Assembly (NCBI GenBank): GCA_001899685.1
Contig: MKWG01000003.1
Span: 62,001 to 126,000, forward strand
Source: Sphingobacteriales bacterium 44-15
GTDB lineage: Bacteria > Bacteroidota > Bacteroidia > Chitinophagales > Chitinophagaceae
Direction: 5' to 3'
Length of the DNA: 64,000 nt
In this document: piece by piece, positions 20,601 to 28,720 of the stretch
Layout: each line of letters starts with the position of its first letter
Position numbering within the stretch: position 1 is the stretch's first letter
Made by a program: the position numbers and the translations under genes
Notes under the pieces: model-generated
The model's database searches: none
Told to the model about the DNA's origin: nothing
What the model saw: only the letters and a program-made list of their open reading frames with translations

Positions 20601-21013
20601 GCGCCTTTATCCCGGGCGTGATTTCCGACGGGCAGGGCGGTTATATCGAAAACTTCGGTGCAGCCGGCACAAAGTATGTGAAAGCATATGATATATTTCA
20701 ACCTTCCGGCGGATATTGGGATGCGGCAACGAGATACAAATGGTTTTATGATGCTTCTTTTGTGAAGCTGAGGGAAATAGCTATTTCATATACCTTGCCC
20801 GAATCGTTTGCACACAGGCTGTATGTTCAAAACATTAACATTGCCGGATTCATGAAAAATATTGTGTTATATGCTGCCAACAAGACCAACCAGGATCCTG
20901 AATCAATTTATAATCAGAATCCTTTGACCGGAACTACTGAACAGGGAAGAAGTTTATGGAATGCTTCACCAATTGTTATGCCGGTAGGTTTTAAGTTAAA
21001 TATTACCTTTTAA
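17618..21013 (+). CDS. SusC/RagA-type TonB-dependent outer-membrane transporter lacking the STN domain (module 3)
   Basis: The first 55 residues are a close relative of SusC2 (signal peptide ending VLRGQ, then DDAILPS and IIKTGSLP). After SLP the sequence jumps straight to ATLEAAAQADFPVKGHVSD, which corresponds to residue 139 onward of SusC2. About 80 residues containing the whole STN domain are therefore missing without breaking the frame. The carboxypeptidase-D-like domain (71-148), plug (IRGISSLAGNNSPLVVVDGV) and barrel (ending KLNITF) are complete, so transport should still work. At 1131 residues it is about 150 shorter than SusC2. The loss of STN alongside the decayed fecR upstream indicates this transporter has dropped out of sigma/anti-sigma signalling. 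Confidence 0.95.
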   Translation: MKRRPSLSKHYFAMLLSALLLVHATVLRGQDDAILPSAPDNAVAENSGAAIIKTGSLPAATLEAAAQADFPVKGHVSDTRGPLAGVTVTEKGKANATTTNNDGNFSIRVADGNAILIFTSVGYNTQEVAVSNRTNISVQLQTASREMDAVVVTALGISKAKKALGYSIGEVKSGMMDRVPQKDLLGALTAKMSGVKITNTSNDVNSDTYVNIRGISSLAGNNSPLVVVDGVPTGDPRVMKDINPDNIESVTVLKGPSAAALYGSRAGNGVILITSKAGKSKRGLGVDANIGYTYTVPYKYINLQRRFTSGISGVLNENSYQQWNGPEEGESAVQWNTNGESKPLVFYDNSLQDYFRTGLEKVYDVSVSGSNDRGSFRLGLSYLNADGVYPGVELQRSGVNLSTTYNITKKVKVSVNMDVSNPYSDNYPLKNGGETQYMAIYQVPPHININDLKDYWITPGVQQRNFNAAHDNPWFAAYELQDKFNRIRMMGNIKLEYDILKDLKLMGRFAYNGNNEKRVYRQAWSGYGGDGGGQNKPQGTLNETINDQREINSDFLLSYKKTIGKFEIAPSVGGNLMTQRNYKMNAYGDPLILPGLYTLSNISRNGLTYADLTYKKNIYSTYGLVDLSYDNMIFLNVTARNDWSSTLPKDNRSYFYPSASLSVLVNEMLSLPSWVSMLKLRSGFSQVGKDTDPYVIATVLSQGTWGSNTMYTVPSNLPNINLKPEIAKAFEIGTDISLFNNRLGADFTYYKVQNTNQILNASTSAASGYLAATINAGNIENTGIEIGISGVPIRTKNFTWDVRANFTRERSRLKELTKGIDQFQFWESTSVFAISKVGEYIGDIYASDMIRVEDKASPYYGWPLLNSNGMLQRNNDHSSLIKVGNFLPNFMIGLQTALSYKRFTLSVSVDWRQGGTYYDQTMMRLARAGKVEYFHNNANSSTFTGIRSNNSFDGDNSALANEIKSHPEIYQQDTWVGGRTQDLGGFLYSNGVYEGAFIPGVISDGQGGYIENFGAAGTKYVKAYDIFQPSGGYWDAATRYKWFYDASFVKLREIAISYTLPESFAHRLYVQNINIAGFMKNIVLYAANKTNQDPESIYNQNPLTGTTEQGRSLWNASPIVMPVGFKLNITF

Positions 21014-21024
21014 AATTATCAGGA

Positions 21025-22809
21025 ATGGAAAACAATCAATTTATATTAAATAATATGAAAAAAATAAAAATGTCATTGTCAAGCATTTTTATTTCATGTA
21101 TACTATTGGTAACATCCTGCCAGGATCTCTCAGAGGTCAATCAAAGTCCTGATCAGTTGAGTTCAAGCGAAATAAATATAAAATATGTCTTGACCTCAGT
21201 GCTGTCAGGCTCTGCAAACAATTACCTTTATAACTATGCTTATCCTGGCGGATCAACCATTTCGGAGGCTGTACAATATCTGCAACGCGACTACATTGAC
21301 TTTCAGGGTGCTAATACTTATATATGGACACCAGTAAGTTTTAATGGACCTTACTCCATGATTAAAAACAGCCAGTATATATTTGATAATGCGCAATTGG
21401 AAGCATTGGAAGGAAATCAAAAGTTTTATACCGCTGTGGGACAAATTATGCGAAGCTTCTGGTATGGCTATTTAACGTCCCTTTATGGTGATATTCCTTA
21501 CTCTGATGCAATGAAGGCTGAGCAGGGGAACTTCATGCCTGCTTACGACAATCAAAAAGATATCTTTAAAGGAATACTGGAGGATTTAAAATCAGCTAAT
21601 GATGTTCTATCCCAGGTATCCTCTGTGGACGGAGCATCAGTAAGTGATATTATGTTTCAGGGCGATGCTTTAAAATGGAGAAAATTTGCGAACTCACTAA
21701 GGTTAAGGTTTTTGCTGAGATTATCCGAAAAGCTGTCTGATGTAAACGCTATTGGTGTTGATGTTAAAGCTGAGTTTAATGAAATTGTATCTAACAGCTC
21801 AACATACCCGGTGTTTGTATCCAATAACGATAATGCAGCTATATCATACATTGGTAATGCCAGTGCTAATTCCTGGTATGGAGGACCGCTTTGGTATTCT
21901 AACAGGTCAGAATTTTATCGCCGTAAGCCTTGTGCAACTTTTGTTGACGCATTACGAGAAGGTATGGACCCGCGATTAACTACCTTCATCCGGCCTGTAG
22001 ATGTGCAATTGCAGATCAGTGCGCAATCTCCTGCTTATATAAAGCTTGCTGACGGGCAAATCATAAGGAATGTGCCTGCGTCTACCCCGGGAGTTGATGA
22101 TATCAATACATACCGGTATGTAGGCTTGCCCCCGGCACTTCAGAATCCAAATCTGTATAACCTTTACAGCAGTGTGGATTTTAATGCAATTAAGGCGTTA
22201 AACTCCAATATTTATACTGACCTGGCTGCAAATCCAAGTGTTTCTTATCTTGCTAACATGTATGCTGAAAATGCGAATCCTTTAGTGAAAGCTGTTCTCA
22301 TGAGCTTTTCAGAGTTGAATTTTATATTGGCAGAAGCGCGATTAAAAAATTGGATCAGCAGCTCCACAGCAGTAGATTATTATAAGGCAGGGGTAACAGC
22401 AAGCATGCGACAATATAATATTGCCGATGGCAGCATGAAAGTATATGACCCAAATACCGATGCGATTATTGCCTGGGATGAAAATGCTTTTCTTACAAAC
22501 CTGACCGATAAGTTCACAACTGCCGATGATGCTGAACAACTAGGGCAGCTGATGACCCAAAAATGGCTCGCCTGTTTTATGACACCCGAATTTTGGTTTG
22601 ACTGGCGCAGAACAGGTCTTCCCGATCTCGGGGCTAACCTGATACTTGGAAGTAACGGGAATAAGATCCCGGTACGTATTATATATCCTACTGAAGAGAA
22701 AAATCTCAATAGCGACAATGCTGACGGCGCAGTTGGCAGGCTGCAACCCGGGGAAGATACCCAATGGAGCAAAATGTGGCTGCTACAGGGAACTAATAAG
22801 CCCTGGTAG
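21025..22809 (+). CDS. SusD/RagB-type surface lipoprotein (module 3)
   Basis: Two starts are possible. The ATG at 21025 gives a ten-residue polar lead; the ATG at 21055 begins MKKIKMSLSS and looks like the natural start of the lipoprotein signal (IFISCILLVTSC), whose cysteine is near residue 32 or 22 respectively. SusD-like features are present: VNQSPDQLSSSEINIKYVLT at the N-terminus, DALKWRKFANSLRLRFLLRL in the middle, FSELNFILAEARLKNW, and FDWRRTGLPDL near the end. It starts 11 bases after susC3 and is followed by a terminator. The mature protein would bind the same unknown ligand as SusC3 at the cell surface. Confidence 0.93.
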   Translation: MENNQFILNNMKKIKMSLSSIFISCILLVTSCQDLSEVNQSPDQLSSSEINIKYVLTSVLSGSANNYLYNYAYPGGSTISEAVQYLQRDYIDFQGANTYIWTPVSFNGPYSMIKNSQYIFDNAQLEALEGNQKFYTAVGQIMRSFWYGYLTSLYGDIPYSDAMKAEQGNFMPAYDNQKDIFKGILEDLKSANDVLSQVSSVDGASVSDIMFQGDALKWRKFANSLRLRFLLRLSEKLSDVNAIGVDVKAEFNEIVSNSSTYPVFVSNNDNAAISYIGNASANSWYGGPLWYSNRSEFYRRKPCATFVDALREGMDPRLTTFIRPVDVQLQISAQSPAYIKLADGQIIRNVPASTPGVDDINTYRYVGLPPALQNPNLYNLYSSVDFNAIKALNSNIYTDLAANPSVSYLANMYAENANPLVKAVLMSFSELNFILAEARLKNWISSSTAVDYYKAGVTASMRQYNIADGSMKVYDPNTDAIIAWDENAFLTNLTDKFTTADDAEQLGQLMTQKWLACFMTPEFWFDWRRTGLPDLGANLILGSNGNKIPVRIIYPTEEKNLNSDNADGAVGRLQPGEDTQWSKMWLLQGTNKPW

Positions 22810-22836
22810 CCGAATAACTGTAAAGTTCTTTTAAGC

Positions 22837-22888
22837 AAAACCTATAAGGCTTACCATGAAGATGCATTGAGTAAGTCTTATAGGTTTT
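22837..22888 (+). terminator. Intrinsic terminator after susD3
   Basis: AAAACCTATAAGGCTTAC and GTAAGTCTTATAGGTTTT pair with a single mismatch around a 16-base loop. The loop is large, but the stem is long and ends in a T-rich run (TTTTGTTATT). It separates susD3 from the propeller gene at 22943. Confidence 0.8.
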
Positions 22889-22942
22889 GTTATTCAGGCA
22901 TTTGTCTCATCCATTCTAACAAACAGAAATGTATTATTTAAG

Positions 22943-25186
22943 ATGATTAAAGCCGCCCATAACATACTTCTTTTGCTCCTGATTGTTTGCTTCCCTTCAC
23001 TCTCCCAAACCCAATCCCGGCTCCTTCCTCAAACGATAGAAGATACAGCCTTCTGGCAGGAATACCATGAACCTCACCCGGTGGGAAAGCAGGCAGCAGC
23101 TAATGAGGTGAGAAGCATTGTGGCGGATGATAATAACAATATCTGGATAGCAACGGCTGCAGGGATATTTGTAAAATATGCAAAGGATAAAACATGGTCG
23201 CCTGTAGTATCCGACAGCGAAAATGGTCCTTCTTATGCCGTTGCTAAAGACAACAAGGGAAATATATGGTGTGGAGCCTGGAACGGCGTATATATTATAC
23301 AGGGAACAAAATTGCTGAAAGCAGAAGGCACAGAAGGTCCTGTAGCGGCGCTCTGTGCAGCAAAAGAAGGCGTATATGCCCTTGGTCCCAAAGGAATATG
23401 GCTCTGGCAGAACAACCATTTTGTAAAACAATCTTATCCTGTTGCAAGGTCCGTTCGCCACGCAGTATCTGATAATGCAGGTGGTTTGTGGATCGCCACA
23501 GATGTCGGGCTCTATCATTGCACGCCATCGTTTACTCAATATTTTCAAAAAACAAATGAGTTGGTGAGCGCATATATCAACGGAGTTGCAATAAAAAATG
23601 ATAAAACGGTATGGGCCGGAGGATCAGGAGGCGTAAGTATTTTGCAGAACGGGAAAAAAGTAAAATTCCTCAAACCGGAAGACGGTATTCCCTCTGTCAA
23701 TGTAAATTGTATCGAGGCTTCTCCCGAAGGATCAATGTGGATAGGTACAAATGTTGGTATAGTAAGATATGAAACTGGCGGACAGCACAGTCTTCGCTTC
23801 AGCCGCCGGTGGCTGCTAGACGATAAAGTAAATGATATCTGCTTCGATGCAGCAGGAACGGCATGGATAGCTACTGCCAAAGGCGTAAGCGCTATTAAAA
23901 AAAAGCGTATGACGCTCACACAAAAAGCAGATTTCTTTTATGATGTTACTATGAAAAGGCATGTGCGTGAACCATGGATCGTGGGACAATGCAGGTTGCC
24001 GGATCCTGAGGATCTGACCAGGTGGGAACCTGAGGACGATGACAACGACGGTGAATACGGCGGCAATTACCTCGCCATGGAAAGCTTCCGCTATGCCGTT
24101 ACCCAGGACAAAGATGCAAAAGAAAAAGCAAAGAGATCTTTTGAGTTCTTAAAAATGCTCAGGGAAATTACCGGGCTTGACGGTTTCTTTGCAAGAACAA
24201 TTGTGCCTGTGAGCTGGGGCAATAATGTACATGACCCCAACAGGACCTATACAGAAAAAGAGATCGCCGAAGAACTGGTCAAAGAACCGCGTTTCAAACC
24301 GGTAGAAGTGCGCTGGCACCTGTCCAAAGACGGGAAATGGCTCTGGAAAGGAGATACCAGCAGCGACGAATGGTGCGGGCACATGATGGGATATTTTTTT
24401 TACTATCTGCTGGTAGCTGATGATGCAGAAAAAAAGATAGTAGCTGATCATGTAAGTAAGGTTGCTGATCACCTGATCACCCACAACTTTAATATGGTGG
24501 ACGTTGACGGCACACCTACCCGCTGGTCTGTCTGGAATCCCGGCAAACTGAACCATGATCCCGAGTGGGCTCCTGACCGCTGCCAAAATTCAATGGAGCT
24601 GCTGACTTTTATGAAGCTGGCCTATTTCATGACAGGCGATCGCAAATACCAGGATCAGTATCTGCACCTGATAAAAGAGGAACATTATCTGGAAAACATG
24701 TCGCACATCGCAGATCAGAACCCCGCCTGGTTCATTTATTTTGATGTGATACTCCAGATGTACCTCTACCCTATCCTTCTGCATTGCGAAACGGATCCGG
24801 CATTGCTTAAATTTTATGCGGATCACATGGATCACTGGATGGAGCAGCACAAGACAGATAAAAGCCCCATCATCAATTTCTTCTATTGCTTTGCGAGGAA
24901 TAAGAAAGAAGGATTGGCAGCCTCCGCAGAATTTTTGAGAGATACCCCGCTTGATCTCGTCAACTGGGGAATAGATCACCGGAAACGCGAGGATATCCGT
25001 ATTGTACATACGCCGGTGCTCGACGAAGTACAGGTAAACAAATTACCCCCGGCCAGCATCCGTGCCACAGTACGCTGGGACAATAATCCCTGGAGAGCAG
25101 TGAACGGACAAACCAACACCGAACGTGAGCCGGTATTCTGGCTCCTGCCCTACTGGATGGGAAGATACCTGGGGATGATAGAATGA
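22943..25186 (+). CDS. Secreted seven-bladed Reg_prop-type beta-propeller fused to a probable alpha/alpha-toroid domain
   Basis: The 747-residue protein has a signal peptide (about 1-22, ILLLLLIVCFPSLSQT). About seven repeats of 35-45 residues follow, each with a D-G-x-hW-hGT/AT-x-GI/V pattern (for example NNNIWIATAAGIF, GGLWIATDVGLY, GSMWIGTNVGIV, AGTAWIATAKGVS) between residues 55 and 320. These are the blades of the propeller found in hybrid two-component sensors, but no membrane helix or kinase follows. The C-terminal half (about 322-747) is helical, tryptophan-rich and has acidic and aromatic clusters (EPEDDDNDGEYGGNYLAMES; TSSDEWCGHMMGYFFYYLL; DRCQNSMELLTFMKLAYF) in a rhythm like alpha/alpha-toroid glycan-active enzymes. 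The reaction is unknown. It follows module 3 but is separated from it by a terminator. Confidence 0.75.
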   Translation: MIKAAHNILLLLLIVCFPSLSQTQSRLLPQTIEDTAFWQEYHEPHPVGKQAAANEVRSIVADDNNNIWIATAAGIFVKYAKDKTWSPVVSDSENGPSYAVAKDNKGNIWCGAWNGVYIIQGTKLLKAEGTEGPVAALCAAKEGVYALGPKGIWLWQNNHFVKQSYPVARSVRHAVSDNAGGLWIATDVGLYHCTPSFTQYFQKTNELVSAYINGVAIKNDKTVWAGGSGGVSILQNGKKVKFLKPEDGIPSVNVNCIEASPEGSMWIGTNVGIVRYETGGQHSLRFSRRWLLDDKVNDICFDAAGTAWIATAKGVSAIKKKRMTLTQKADFFYDVTMKRHVREPWIVGQCRLPDPEDLTRWEPEDDDNDGEYGGNYLAMESFRYAVTQDKDAKEKAKRSFEFLKMLREITGLDGFFARTIVPVSWGNNVHDPNRTYTEKEIAEELVKEPRFKPVEVRWHLSKDGKWLWKGDTSSDEWCGHMMGYFFYYLLVADDAEKKIVADHVSKVADHLITHNFNMVDVDGTPTRWSVWNPGKLNHDPEWAPDRCQNSMELLTFMKLAYFMTGDRKYQDQYLHLIKEEHYLENMSHIADQNPAWFIYFDVILQMYLYPILLHCETDPALLKFYADHMDHWMEQHKTDKSPIINFFYCFARNKKEGLAASAEFLRDTPLDLVNWGIDHRKREDIRIVHTPVLDEVQVNKLPPASIRATVRWDNNPWRAVNGQTNTEREPVFWLLPYWMGRYLGMIE

Positions 25187-25268
25187 GAAGGAGGTGGGAG
25201 TAAGGTATAAGGAGTAAGACCTTAGCTGCATGCGGGTGAAATGATAGACGAGAAACAACAGACCGTCC

Positions 25269-25302
25269 GTGCAACTTTGTGCCTCCGTGTCTTCGTGGTT
25301 CA
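25269..25302 (-). repeat. Dispersed GAACCACGAAGACACGGAGG repeat, copy 1
   Basis: Read on the minus strand this is GAACCACGAAGACACGGAGG followed by CACAAAGTTGCA. A close relative lies on the plus strand at 31743-31775. The 211-base gap around it, between two convergent genes, holds no gene and no clear terminator. Confidence 0.6.
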
Positions 25303-25397
25303 AAATCTTTATTGGATGAATATAGCTTTACTAATGTAGTGAATGGCTTTTACAATAAACACCCTGCTTGCTGATATTACAACCTTATACCTTCCCC

Positions 25398-26192
25398 CTA
25401 CCAGCTTCCACCAGCCCCACCACCGCCAAAGCTTCCGCCACCGAAACCACCAAAGCCACCGCCACCGGAGCTTCCACCACCACCCCAGCCACCGCCGCGG
25501 CTGCTACTTCCCCCACCCGGGAACCACCAGATGGGAGGAATACCAGATTCACGATACCCGCGACGGCTCATGAAAGAGCCTCCACCTCCACCGCCACCGC
25601 CGATCTTAGAAACTATAACTACAATAATGATAATTACAATAATAATGACAAAGAAAGGAACTCCCTGCTTCCCTCCCCTGTCGGCATATCCTTCAGGCGG
25701 CTTATATTCTCCAGCCGCTGCCTGCATGATAGCATCAGTGCCCTCCTCTATACCACGGTAAAAATCATTTCCCCTGAAATTGGGCAATATTTCGTTTTCA
25801 ACGATCTGCTTGCAGGTAATATCAGGTAAAGCGCCCTCAAGACCATAACCCGGAGCAATGAATACTTTCCGGTCGTTTTTTGCGATCAGGAAAACAACTC
25901 CGTTATTAAACTCTTTGTTGCCCACACCCCATTTACGGCCGAGTGCGATGGCGTATTCATAAGGTTCGTAATCATTGAGCGTTTCAACAATTACCACCAC
26001 TATCTGGTTTGATGTAGTATCATCGTAATTCTTGAGCTTATGCTCAATCATTTCCTGCTGAAGACTGGTCAGCGTGCCGGTATAATCATTTACCAGCCGG
26101 GGGGGATTTGGCTGGGCAGGAATGATCTTCTCAACCTGCGCTGTAACTGCCAGGGATACAAAACATGATATAATAAATAAAAGCTTCTTCAT
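25398..26192 (-). CDS. TPM-domain (YgcG-like) protein with membrane anchor and glycine-rich tail
   Basis: The 264-residue protein has a signal peptide (LLFIISCFVSLAVTAQ), a TPM domain (about 30-160, with VNDYTGTLTSLQQEMIEHKL and GVGNKEFNNGVVFLIAKND), a membrane helix of almost pure Ile/Val (about 178-196) and a tail of about 65 residues rich in Gly and Ser that ends GGAGGSW. TPM proteins are placed with LemA across many bacteria; their biochemical role is still poorly defined, with some evidence for membrane-stress and photosystem-repair functions in relatives. It is the last gene of a lemA-TPM-TPM operon, and its ATG overlaps the stop of the preceding gene by four bases. Confidence 0.9.
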   Translation of the reverse strand: MKKLLFIISCFVSLAVTAQVEKIIPAQPNPPRLVNDYTGTLTSLQQEMIEHKLKNYDDTTSNQIVVVIVETLNDYEPYEYAIALGRKWGVGNKEFNNGVVFLIAKNDRKVFIAPGYGLEGALPDITCKQIVENEILPNFRGNDFYRGIEEGTDAIMQAAAGEYKPPEGYADRGGKQGVPFFVIIIVIIIIVVIVSKIGGGGGGGGSFMSRRGYRESGIPPIWWFPGGGSSSRGGGWGGGGSSGGGGFGGFGGGSFGGGGAGGSW

Positions 26193-26647
26193 TTTCCAAA
26201 AACAATTTCATCCGGCAGCTCATTCCTGTCGGTAGTGGCATCGTATGGAAAATGTTCATGCAATGCTTTTCCCACTTCAGTCACAATATTTACAATCCCG
26301 TCTGTAAAATGAGCGGCATTGAACGCATTCAGCATGTGCCCGACTTCCCTGTTCCAAAATGCCGTGCCCACTTTTTGATGAATGCCTTCATCGCCGAATA
26401 TTGCCAATTGCCGGTCCTTCAGCGCAATATAGAGCAGCACGCCATTCCGTTGTTCTGTCTTTTCCATCTTCAAACCAAAGAACAGTTCTGCTGCACGGTC
26501 CAGGGGATCTACAAACCGGCAGTGGCTTTCAATATACACCCGTATCTCACCACTCGTAGCCTGCTCCGCCTGCCTGATAGAGGCAACAATGCGTTCGTTC
26601 TCCTCCTGGGAGAAAAAATGTTTTATCCTGGATGGAAAAAGCCTCAT
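26189..26647 (-). CDS. TPM-domain protein (small, soluble)
   Basis: The 152-residue protein has no signal peptide and consists of a single TPM domain of the Psb32/YgcG group (IVASIRQAEQATSGEIRVYI; RNGVLLYIALKDRQLAIFGD; FWNREVGHMLNAF). It starts 22 bases after lemA and overlaps the next gene by four bases, so the three are co-transcribed and probably translationally coupled. The pairing of a soluble and a membrane-anchored TPM protein with LemA is a frequent arrangement in Bacteroidota. Confidence 0.88.
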   Translation of the reverse strand: MRLFPSRIKHFFSQEENERIVASIRQAEQATSGEIRVYIESHCRFVDPLDRAAELFFGLKMEKTEQRNGVLLYIALKDRQLAIFGDEGIHQKVGTAFWNREVGHMLNAFNAAHFTDGIVNIVTEVGKALHEHFPYDATTDRNELPDEIVFGK

Positions 26648-26669
26648 TGATTAATGTATACTATCCAGT

Positions 26670-27260
26670 TTAGAATTTAACTTCAGGCGCTTTGTCAGAG
26701 CCGGGCTCTGAGGTAAAATAACCTTTTTCCTTAAAGCCAAGCATACCCGCAAATATGGTATTAGGAAATGATTTCACTACAGTGTTGTATTCCTGCACGG
26801 AAGTATTAAAATCATTGCGCGATACTTTGATCCTGTTTTCCGTCCCTTCCAGTTGAGACTGGAGGTTAAGAAAATTCTGGTTTGCCTTAAGGTCAGGATA
26901 TTTTTCAACCGTTACCAGCAGCCTGCTCAACGCACCACTTAATTCGCCCTGGGCCTGCTGAAACTGCGCTAGTTTCTCAGGTGTAAGATCGCCTGCATCT
27001 ATGTTCACAGACGTGGCTTTTGCACGGGCTTCCACAACTTTTGTAAGTGTCTCCTGCTCAAAATTTGCAGCGCCTTTAACTGTATTCACCAGGTTAGGCA
27101 CCAGGTCGGCTCTTCTTTGGTATTCACTCTGCACATTTCCCCATTTGCCCTTTACATTCTGATCAAGGCTGACCATTTTATTATAACCACTGCATCCGCA
27201 TCCGCCCAATAATAAAATAGCTGCAATTACAATAATGGCTGTGAGCGTTTTTGTGTTCAT
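26670..27260 (-). CDS. lemA: LemA family protein
   Basis: The 196-residue protein has an N-terminal hydrophobic segment ending in a lipobox-like LLLGGC (cysteine near residue 21), followed by the family signature NKMVSLDQNVKGKWGNVQSE and YQRRADLVPNLVNTVKGAA. The remainder is predicted helical (coiled bundle), with YPDLKANQNFLNLQSQLEGT and an ENRI motif as in other LemA proteins. LemA is membrane-attached with its helical part outside the cytoplasm; its molecular role is unclear. It leads the lemA-TPM-TPM operon. Confidence 0.95.
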   Translation of the reverse strand: MNTKTLTAIIVIAAILLLGGCGCSGYNKMVSLDQNVKGKWGNVQSEYQRRADLVPNLVNTVKGAANFEQETLTKVVEARAKATSVNIDAGDLTPEKLAQFQQAQGELSGALSRLLVTVEKYPDLKANQNFLNLQSQLEGTENRIKVSRNDFNTSVQEYNTVVKSFPNTIFAGMLGFKEKGYFTSEPGSDKAPEVKF

Positions 27261-27331
27261 ATTGTAGTGTTTTATTAGGGGTAAAAATACGTATCTAAAT
27301 CTATATAAAAAGCAAACTACTGCTGTTTCAA

Positions 27332-27404
27332 ACGAGAAAAGTGAGACGTGAGACGTGAAACGTCAAAAGTGAAATATTTCTCGTCTCACATTTCTCGTCT
27401 CACG
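27332..27404. repeat. GTGAGACG palindromic repeat, copy 1
   Basis: ACGAGAAAAGTGAGACGTG on the left and CGTCTCACATTTCTCGTCTC on the right form an imperfect inverted repeat around tandem GTGAGACGTGAGACGTGAAA units. It lies in the 179-base gap between lemA and the PmoA-like gene. Related copies occur at 28519-28588 and 34902-34990. Confidence 0.7.
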
Positions 27405-27439
27405 ATAACATACAAACACACCATTGGCCTGACTTAGCG

Positions 27440-28501
27440 CTACCTGGTACTCTTATAAAAATCCCCGGCAATAAGGCGGATAGCTTCATTACTCAGCTTT
27501 TCTTTACCTGATGCAATTACGATACGGTACCTGAAGGTTACAGACTGTCCCTGCTTCAAGGAAAAATTCAGCGATGCTTTCCCCTTGCTGAAAACTTTTT
27601 GCCCGAGAGGATTGGCGGCAAACAGGCCATACCCTCTTGCATGCCAGTAAGTAGGATAACCCGGGTTGGCAGGATGATCAATAATAACGATGCTTTCCGT
27701 ATCATCACCCATTTTCCCGTACAGCATACACCATTGCGCCCTGGTAGCCCAAACATCATCGCCGGTGATACCTTCGCTGGTAAGATAGTTGCCATTAGGC
27801 GCAGTATCGGCGCTGGCATCTACCACCGTCACATTTCCTTTATCATCTTTAAACTCTTTCTTTTCTTTTGAAGGCATTTCCAGTTCATGCGCTACACGAA
27901 GCCCGAGCATACCGTCTTTAATATCCGGCATATTAATATCCGTTTTGGCAGTAAGCGTGGTGATCCTGTCAATAATCCTCTTTTCTTCATCTGCCTGGAA
28001 AAGATAAGTGGTAGTTTCCTGCATCAGCACCTGCTTTTTCTGATTTTCCCAGTTGGCCGAAACTTTGATGGTGCCCTGCTTCCCGCTTTTGGTTTTAAGC
28101 ACTTTATCCAGCTTTATCCATCCGTATTTATTCTTTTTGTCTGCCGGAATAGCATAGGAATTATTCCAGAAGTCGAGCCCGTTCACACTTTCATAGTTTA
28201 GCCACAGGCCCGTATGGTGCGGATGGTCCGTAGGCTCATCTTTACGCGGAGCAAAAGGGAAACCTCGGGTTATGATCTGTTCATCAGGTGCATATATCGG
28301 GTAAAGAAAATGTTTTTCCAGCGTATCTGTATAGATCAGTTGCGTAAAAGGCTTACCACCGGCAGTAACAACGATCTTACTGCTTTCAGGAGACGGGGCA
28401 ACCTCAATATTATAAGCCTGCAATTTTTTTGATGATTGTGCATACATTTCAGTGGTAATAAGGCAAAACAAAAAAGAGAAAAGCAAAAACTTTTTTTTCA
28501 T
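27440..28501 (-). CDS. Secreted PmoA-like (DUF6807-type) protein
   Basis: The start at 28501 (MKKKFLLFSFLFCLITTEMY) is chosen because it opens directly with a signal peptide; an upstream in-frame ATG at 28558 would add 19 residues encoded by the GTGAGACG repeat. The 353-residue product contains the PmoA-like signature: FPFAPRKDEPTDHPHHTGLW with its His cluster, GLDFWNNSY, WCMLYGKMGDDTESIVIIDH and YPTYWHARGYGLFAANPLGQ. Despite the family name these proteins are not methane monooxygenase subunits; they are secreted beta-rich proteins often found near sugar-utilisation genes, and their reaction is unknown. It stands alone between two repeat-bearing gaps. Confidence 0.82.
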   Translation of the reverse strand: MKKKFLLFSFLFCLITTEMYAQSSKKLQAYNIEVAPSPESSKIVVTAGGKPFTQLIYTDTLEKHFLYPIYAPDEQIITRGFPFAPRKDEPTDHPHHTGLWLNYESVNGLDFWNNSYAIPADKKNKYGWIKLDKVLKTKSGKQGTIKVSANWENQKKQVLMQETTTYLFQADEEKRIIDRITTLTAKTDINMPDIKDGMLGLRVAHELEMPSKEKKEFKDDKGNVTVVDASADTAPNGNYLTSEGITGDDVWATRAQWCMLYGKMGDDTESIVIIDHPANPGYPTYWHARGYGLFAANPLGQKVFSKGKASLNFSLKQGQSVTFRYRIVIASGKEKLSNEAIRLIAGDFYKSTR

Positions 28502-28518
28502 AATAAAAAGACTTTTAA

Positions 28519-28588
28519 ACGTGAAATGTGAGACGTGAGATGTGAAAGCATTTCTCACTTTTATCGTTTCTCTTTTATCGTCTCACGA
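28519..28588. repeat. GTGAGACG palindromic repeat, copy 2
   Basis: ACGTGAAATGTGAGACGTGA on the left is matched on the right by TCTCACTTTTATCG and ATCGTCTCACG in inverted orientation. It touches the 5' side of the PmoA-like gene. The sequence is a variant of copies 1 and 3. Confidence 0.65.
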
Positions 28589-28645
28589 CATATACAGATA
28601 TCAATTAACTTAACACTACCCGTCCCACAGGGGATAAAGCTAATG

Positions 28646-28675
28646 TTTTCTTTTAAAAAATGAGCCCTAACTTTG
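28646..28675 (+). promoter_or_regulatory. Probable promoter of the FAD/Fe-S oxidoreductase gene
   Basis: TTTT at 28646-28649 and TAACTTTG at 28668-28675 are separated by 18 bases. The -7 box matches TAnnTTTG exactly; the -33 box and spacing are slightly off. The gene starts 45 bases downstream. Confidence 0.5.
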
Positions 28676-28720
28676 CGCTGCAATTAGAAAGGCATATTAC
28701 TTTAGTATCTACCCGCCTAT

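Noticed and set aside
25343-25829. Open frames opposite the glycine-rich tail of the TPM protein
   Set aside because: They are the complement of GGN-rich codons and give His/Pro/Thr-rich products with no family.
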